Positions 18,131 through 23,681 of a stretch of 23,681 bases of DNA are shown here, one piece after another. The translations under genes were made by a program, and so were the position numbers. Source of the DNA: Chara braunii (Eukaryota; Streptophyta; Charophyceae; Charales; Characeae). The notes beneath the pieces were generated by a model. That model did no database searches. It was given only the letters and a program-made list of their open reading frames with translations, and was not told where the DNA came from. How positions within the stretch are numbered: position 1 is the first letter of the stretch; the number at the start of each line of letters is the position of its first letter. Where the stretch lies: the NCBI GenBank assembly GCA_003427395.1, contig BFEA01000467.1, positions 1,219,613 to 1,243,293 of the forward strand, written 5' to 3'.

Positions 18131-18902
18131 TGAAAGGTAGATATTGAGGGATTAGTCTGTGACTCATTGTTCAATGTTTCCTCGTTGGTGAAACTTGGTT
18201 GTTTGTTTTCATTTTTCCACTATCTACTTGTTCCTCGGTCTCTGAAACGGTAAAAGACTAATGCAGTCTCTGTAACTCTTATGCTTCTGTCGTAGAGGAT
18301 GATTTATAACTTTCGATGCTTGATTCTAGTATGTAAGTCCAATGTATTGAGGACACCAAGCTCAATTGCACCAGCCTATGCGAGACACTATCGTTTTTTG
18401 TACAAATATTGAGGGTGAGTCATCCAAGAACTCGTTCAAGACGACTGATAACTATTGTGCAATAATCGATTGTTGACTACCGAGCACGTTACACGTAATT
18501 CATATTGATAAATCCCTCCATGAAAAGTAGATATTGAGGGATCAGTTTGTGACTCATTGCTGAATGTCTCCTCACTTGTGAAACTTGGTTGCTTGTTTTC
18601 GTTTTTTCACTATCTGTTTGTTCCTCGGTCTCTGAAATGGTAAAAACTAATGAAGTTTGTGTAACTTTTATGCTTGTGTTGGCGAGAATGATTTATAATT
18701 TTCGATGTTTGATTCTGGTATGTAATCCGAATGTATTGAGAACTCCAAACATTATCTCATGCGAGACACTATTCTTTGTTGTACAAAGATCGAGGGTGAG
18801 ATCATCGAAAAACTCGTTCATGACGAGTGATAACTATCGTTCAATGATCGATTGTTGACTACCGAGCACGTTCGGCGTAATTCATATTGATAAATCCCCT
18901 CA
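18131..18902 (+). repeat. Tandem duplication, 390-bp unit
   Basis: Unit 1 (18131-18520) and unit 2 (18521-18902) are alike over their full length. Shared landmarks are GTAGATATTGAGGGAT, GTTCCTCGGTCTCTGAAA, ATGCGAGACACTAT, GATTGTTGACTACCGAGCAC and GATAAATCCC. Differences are substitutions and small indels. No open frame is kept in both units, so the repeat looks non-coding. Confidence 0.88.
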
Positions 18903-19147
18903 TGGGTATTGAGCTTCCTCTTCATGCCGAATGATAATTATTTATACCCTCTTCTTTGTTTTCAAAGTTGGACTGAACATGCAAGATCCAAAAGCTAACA
19001 CAAACAAATGTGAGAACCAAGACAACCAATATAGGAGTGAAAAAGGATAAATGATATGAGGTCGAATGTGGAAGAAAATCATAAGATTGTAATGTGAAAA
19101 CCATATTAAAGAAAAGTAGGGGAAAAAAAAATGATGAAAATATGTGT
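18903..19147. other. No gene seen
   Basis: No recognisable feature between the tandem duplication and the next transposon fragment. Confidence 0.5.
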
Positions 19148-19345
19148 TAGTGCTCGGGCAGCCCGGTTGGAGGACAGTTACTCAGGGACCCTCCCGGGCG
19201 ATCCTGTCGCATAATATTTAAAAAATAAAAAAAATAAAAAATTTTGAAAAAAAATATGTTGTGTAAAATTATAATACAAACGACTTTTGCCTGAGTGCCA
19301 CCTTGGAATTCCTTGTTAATTTCAAGATAAAAATAAATGAGAAAA
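19148..19345 (+). mobile_element. Short-family transposon copy 4, 3'-truncated
   Basis: A GC-rich head (CTCGGGCAGCCCGG, then CCTCCCGGGCGATCC) is followed by an A-rich tract and the core (TATGTTGTG, GACTTTTGCCTGAGTG, GGAATTCCTTG). The tail and right terminal repeat seen in the complete copy are absent. Confidence 0.55.
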
Positions 19346-21174
19346 CATGACTCCAAATGTACCATTTTAAGCTCTTTAGTAAATGTTTATAACCCCCGAC
19401 CTCCCCTTAATGACTCATTACCAAAACCAAAGTTAAGAACGGATTGTGACTGCTTAGGCCAAGCGCATTCCTGACCTAAAGTTTTTTTGTTTTTTTTTTT
19501 ATCCTTGTCTTTTTTTAAAACCCGTATGGCTTTATCGGACGACCCCCTCTCTGCCCAACTGGCCCGGGCGACGACCCAACATAGATGAAAATTTGTTAGG
19601 TAATTGGGAGAAAATAACGATTTATTAGGGATTGAGGATAAATGGAACTAAGTCAGGGTAGGTGCAAGAACCCGAGGTTTCGTATTCCCTCAAAAAAATA
19701 TCAATGATATAGATCTATATCCCCACCGTGGGCTACCTTACAACACCTCTCACCAACTACCACATATTACAAACACGAAACATAAAAATGCGAGGAGGAT
19801 CTCTCATTTCGTACATGAGGAGAGAGTGCATAAATCACTCTACAAAGAGGCAATGAAGTTGATATTGCGGATTGATTGTTATACAATGTGTCGCAATGTC
19901 ACAACCCATCAAGTACTCTATGACATGATGGAAAATCTTTCACCTTTATTGCCTCATATGCAAAAACAATGATTGTCTTTGAACTCATAAAGGCCCAAGA
20001 GTCTCAAATCGATATGAAGATGTCAGACCTGCCATATAATCAACAAACTTATTCCCACTGTGATCATTACCGTTGTTGAGAATTATGCCTCCCTATTCAT
20101 AGCAATGACAAAGGAAACAAAAAAAAATGAAGAAGAGGATAATTGAGGAGGAAGGAAAAATTTAAATATCTTAGACTCATACGAGAAGGAACACCTAGAT
20201 GAAGAAGGAAAGGAGGAGTGTGAATTCATCGAAAGGCGCCAGTAAAAATCGCCCAAGTGATAAATGGTCAACAAGGTCAAGTTATCACTAACTTTAAAGG
20301 CAAGGGAAACTATGCTCACACTATGAGGATAGAGTTGAACAACACAATATTTGTCAAAGTACGTAGGTGCAAATTATCCTTCACAAAATATTTTCTCTCT
20401 TGAATTACATCCTCTATTTTATATTAACTACTATGGGCCCTACGTTCCTGTTTTTGGCTTCGTAACTGCAACATGCTATTTGTGGCATTGTTTTATCTAT
20501 TTGTGTTACTTTCGGGTCACTTTTAAAAGGTCGGCTCCGTGAGCTAAGGTACCTACGAAGCTTGTCCTTCATCACCATTTTATGTTTTGTTCATGATAAC
20601 CTATTGTTCTGCAATTATAATAATGTTAATCCCTTGTACTAATATGACATATCTCAACCAATGGTCATGATATGGCAATTATTGTTTTATGTCAAGGACG
20701 CACATCGCATGCCGCTACATCAAATTTTGTTATATGTTATTTTAAAAATTTTGTAATATCCAACGTGAAGATTTGACGAAATGAGTATAGAAACAGATTA
20801 ATATTAGAGACGATTCCTAGGGCCTTACAAGTCTCACGAAACAAAGTCATAAAGAAATGATCTCCTAGGATTAATGAGATTGAATACTAACCTTCGTTTA
20901 TGTTATTTGACACATTACTCGAATAACTTAAAAAAATCAACTATGACAGAATCAAATCGCTCAAATAAATCAACCATGACGTAATCAAATTGTTTAGATA
21001 AATCAACCTAAAAGATAGTAAATCAATATATTGGTATTATTAAAATTATTTGTAAGTTGTGCTTAAACGAGCAATCTGGAGAAATACATTTTATAAGTGA
21101 AGTTACATTTATAGAAAATAATAAGAAATGTAGTGCACCTAAACTCTTGTATGATGAAGTTACTAATCTCGGTT
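19346..21174. other. No gene seen
   Basis: Mixed AT-rich DNA. A GC-rich patch at 19530-19580 (CCCAACTGGCCCGGGCGAC) may be another worn transposon end. A purine-rich stretch at 20115-20230 would encode acidic residues on the plus strand but is broken by stops. Confidence 0.45.
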
Positions 21175-21480
21175 CGAGGAAGGTACAACCTCAGAGTGAA
21201 TTTGTATCGCCGAGGAATTATAGTGAGTAGGAGGCGTAGGAGGATTAATTATTGGTGAATTGTGTCCACTACCTCCACCGCCTCTCCATTGTTGATTGCC
21301 TTGAGATGCTCCTTTTTAGAGCGGAACAACACTATGCGATCCACCTTTAGCTCCCACTATGGTAGAAGGTTGAGGAGGGAACTTGGATAGTTACGGGTTG
21401 TTCCACATTCTGTACAACCACGGCAGATGCTCCCAAAGTAGCACCCGCTATGTTATTCATATTGCATCTTCGAGGAGTAT
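21175..21480 (-). pseudogene. Possible Gly/Pro-rich coding relic
   Basis: On the minus strand, one frame reads GATLGASAVVVQNVEQPVTI and then PSSTFYHSGS before a stop. The neighbouring frame continues with a G/Q-rich stretch (SQGNQQWRGGGGSG) and a proline-rich one (PIINPPTPPTHYNSS), with a TAA-type stop inside. Low-complexity Gln/Gly/Pro linkers of this kind occur in retroelement Gag proteins and in many host proteins. No zinc knuckle or other defining motif is present, so the identity is open and chance is possible. Confidence 0.22.
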
Positions 21481-21865
21481 CTAGACTCCATGTGACAAGA
21501 GGACTTCAAAATAGGACTACCCAACACCTGAACTGTCACTGTTTTATAGGTCCATCGTTTTTACTCATCGATTCAATTCACTCGTAGGGATTGAATACGT
21601 TACGAACTGTAAGTCCGACACACCTTTAGAATTCGAATAAGCGAACACTGCTTTCCAATTGGAATAAGTTGTAGTTCCGAAAAAGTGCGAGAAAAAAGTG
21701 TACCAATGATTTGAGGAATGATAGGGTTGGGGATGTAGCTAAGAAATGAAATCTGTATGCATCAATTATGAAGAGAGTTTCGTCAAGCAAAGAAAAAAAA
21801 GGGAAAAAAAAAAAACTCACAAAAACATTCATCCATTAAAAACTAAAAAAAAAAAAAAAAAAAAA
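21481..21865. other. No gene seen; ends in poly-A
   Basis: Anonymous sequence ending in an A-run (about 21845-21865) that abuts the foldback element. Confidence 0.5.
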
Positions 21866-22276
21866 TTGCATTTGTACCCCGTTTAAGGATGGAAATGCCC
21901 GTTATACCCAGTTGAGTCCCCAACTTGCATCTATACTCAGACCCTGTCCAATTTAAGGTAATGACCTACTTTTTTGTGTGGCAACTTATACACGTACCCA
22001 GTCCCACTGACTCTTAGTTGGGGAGCATCAAATTGTGCGTATGCCTAAGAACGAGTTATGCAAAATTGGGTATGCACACAATTTTTCCGGGAATGTGCAT
22101 AATTTAAGCATTTCAGTAGTTGAGTATAGCTGCAATTTGGTGGTACCAACCTTGACCTTCCTTAATCTTGGTTATATAAATAATTTGTACAAACAATTTT
22201 CCGAGTACTCATGCAAGTTGGACATCGAGGCTGGTTATAGCGGGTATTCTCATCTTTAAATAGGTTAAAAATGCAA
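21866..22276. mobile_element. Foldback/MITE element with about 65-bp inverted arms
   Basis: The left arm (21866-21930) starts TTGCATTTGTACCCC. The right arm (22211-22276), when reversed, starts TTGCATTTTTAACC. Both then share, in order, GTTTAA/ATTTAA, GGATG/AGATG, A-TACCCGCTAT or the equivalent, and CCAACTTGCAT. The arms are clearly homologous but diverged. The interior has no coding. The superfamily is not clear, since the flanks are A-runs or T-runs and hide any target duplication. Confidence 0.7.
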
Positions 22277-22391
22277 TTTTCCCTTAAAAACAAAAATTAT
22301 ACATGTTTGGAGCCATGCAAAATTTCAAAATTTGCTTACGAATGACTACTTGTTGTGGATGGCTTCGCTTCTTGATACCAAATATTGGGGG

Positions 22392-22951
22392 TGTACACCC
22401 GCGATTGCGGAGATCAACAATGATACGCTTACATGTTGCACAAAGTTTTGAATTTCCAGTGGAACCTTGCATTTGCCGGCTTCTATCTCTATGCGGGTAG
22501 CGAGCAAAACATTGCTATGGTAACGAGTATCTCGCGTAGGTTCTAACAAAGTGTGGTTGATAAAAAAGACGGTATGACAAACCACAAAATGATCACAAAC
22601 TCGTGATATGGCTTAAACATAAAGTAGGGAGGAAATAATATGTCAAGTTGTCAACAACTTGAATAATAAATTGATCATGTATACCCTCGGTCGCAAAGAT
22701 CAACGATGGTGCACTTACGTGTCCCACAAAGTTTTGAATCTATAGTGGAACCTTACATTTGCAGGCTTCTTTCTCTATGTGGGAAACGAGCAAAAGATTG
22801 TTATGGTAACAAGCAGCTCGCTTAGGCTTTAACAAAGTGTGGTCGATCAAAAATACGGTATGACAAACCACAAAATGATCACAACCTCGTGATATTGCAC
22901 AAACATAAAGTGGGGAGGAATCAATGTGTCAATAATAATAAACTGATCATG
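22392..22951 (+). repeat. Tandem duplication, 286-bp unit
   Basis: Unit 1 (22392-22677) and unit 2 (22678-22951) share TGTAYACCC, AGATCAAC-ATG, CACAAAGTTTTGAAT, AGTGGAACCTT, GGTATGACAAACCACAAAATGATC (start of the most conserved block) and TGATCATG at the end. A fragment of the same family is at 9478-9545. Confidence 0.85.
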
Positions 22952-23681
22952 ATATGGCAAGTGAGGCATGTTCAGAGTGATTGACAAAAACTATTGCTAA
23001 TCAACTCGATCTGGCTACTTTAGTAAAGAAGGGCGAAAAAAACGATTACCCTTGGGGGATTCATATTAGCAAAGAGGGAAATGATTGCATGTATGCAAAA
23101 TGAGTGCAAAGCATGGTGTGGGGGATGCAATCTCTCTCCATACGATGGTCTAATATGGACTGAATCGGGCCAATCAAGAGGAAGGGAAAAATAATTTACA
23201 AGAAGGAGGGGAAGAATGAAACGCGACGGAAGTGAAGCAATAAATAGACAGTTTGAGTTTCCATAGGGAATGCGGAAGCCAAAAACCGTTTGCGCTTAAC
23301 GATATTGCAAGGGAAAAGCAATACATGTGCAAATGCGATAATTCAAGAAGTGTACGAATGGAAAGGCGATGGAAGCTTGTCAGGCGAACAACCAAAGAAA
23401 AAGCAAGGCAATGCCTTAGGAGCGGGTGAGAGAGCCCAATTGCAAAAGTGTGAGGGGAAAAAAAAGTAGACATCTTGCAAAAAGGATAAAGCAAAAATTG
23501 ATAAAAATTCTGCAACGTCGAGAAAAGTCAAGACAACTACAGCACACGCTTACAAAATGAAAAAGAATCCGAAGGGATAGGGTGATTGATTGGACGGGGG
23601 ATGAGGGTGGTGGGGGGGAGCATATACATGGCCGCAACTTGAGACATACTATCATCCAACGTGGTTTTTTTTTTTTTTTTT
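22952..23681. other. No gene seen; ends in poly-T
   Basis: Purine-rich plus strand with no coding motif. A G-run cluster lies at 23596-23618, and the window ends in about 19 T. The long minus-strand frames (23174-23655) follow from the purine bias and have no domain. Confidence 0.45.

Overview
The window looks like repeat-rich, gene-poor nuclear DNA from a eukaryote with a large genome. A streptophyte (charophyte alga, lycophyte, fern or bryophyte) is my best guess, held weakly. The reasons are long TA and AG microsatellites, many small inverted-repeat transposons, a hammerhead ribozyme of the satellite-RNA/plant-retrozyme topology, and a retroelement of a kind described from green algae and spike mosses. 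I see no intact host protein gene, tRNA, rRNA or CRISPR array. The few long open frames belong to a decayed retroelement.

Layout. Bases 1-50 fold as a type III hammerhead ribozyme. From 124 to about 2766 there is a nest of small DNA transposons: three copies of a roughly 710-745 bp hAT-like non-autonomous element (two direct, one inverted), each inside a TA run, plus one copy and one end fragment of a shorter 260 bp family that shares the same core. From 2767 to 9950 there is mostly anonymous sequence with short diverged tandem repeats and a doubtful tRNA-like SINE head. At 9968-10487 a 251 bp sequence is duplicated head to tail across a poly-A linker.

The most informative part is 11241-15484, read on the minus strand. 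It holds a broken Penelope-like retroelement whose remains run in this order: coiled coil and basic N-terminus, GIY-YIG endonuclease, CxC linker, reverse transcriptase fingers and palm, thumb. This permuted order (endonuclease before RT) and the CxC motif define the N-terminal-EN clade of Penelope-like elements (Chlamys in the green lineage, Naiad in animals). The copy carries nine internal stop codons, six of them TAG, and at least two frameshifts. About 320 bp beyond its last codon is an (AG)n microsatellite, and about 800 bp beyond it, on the same strand, lies a type I hammerhead ribozyme. The clade was described as lacking canonical hammerheads, so this pairing is the main thing to check.

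The right part (15583-23681) holds three further short-family transposon copies, one complete with an 8 bp target duplication. It also has tandem duplications of 390 bp and 286 bp, a 411 bp foldback element with 65 bp inverted arms, and a doubtful Gly/Pro-rich coding relic. Nothing suggests cooperating host genes; the window is a record of mobile elements and their decay.
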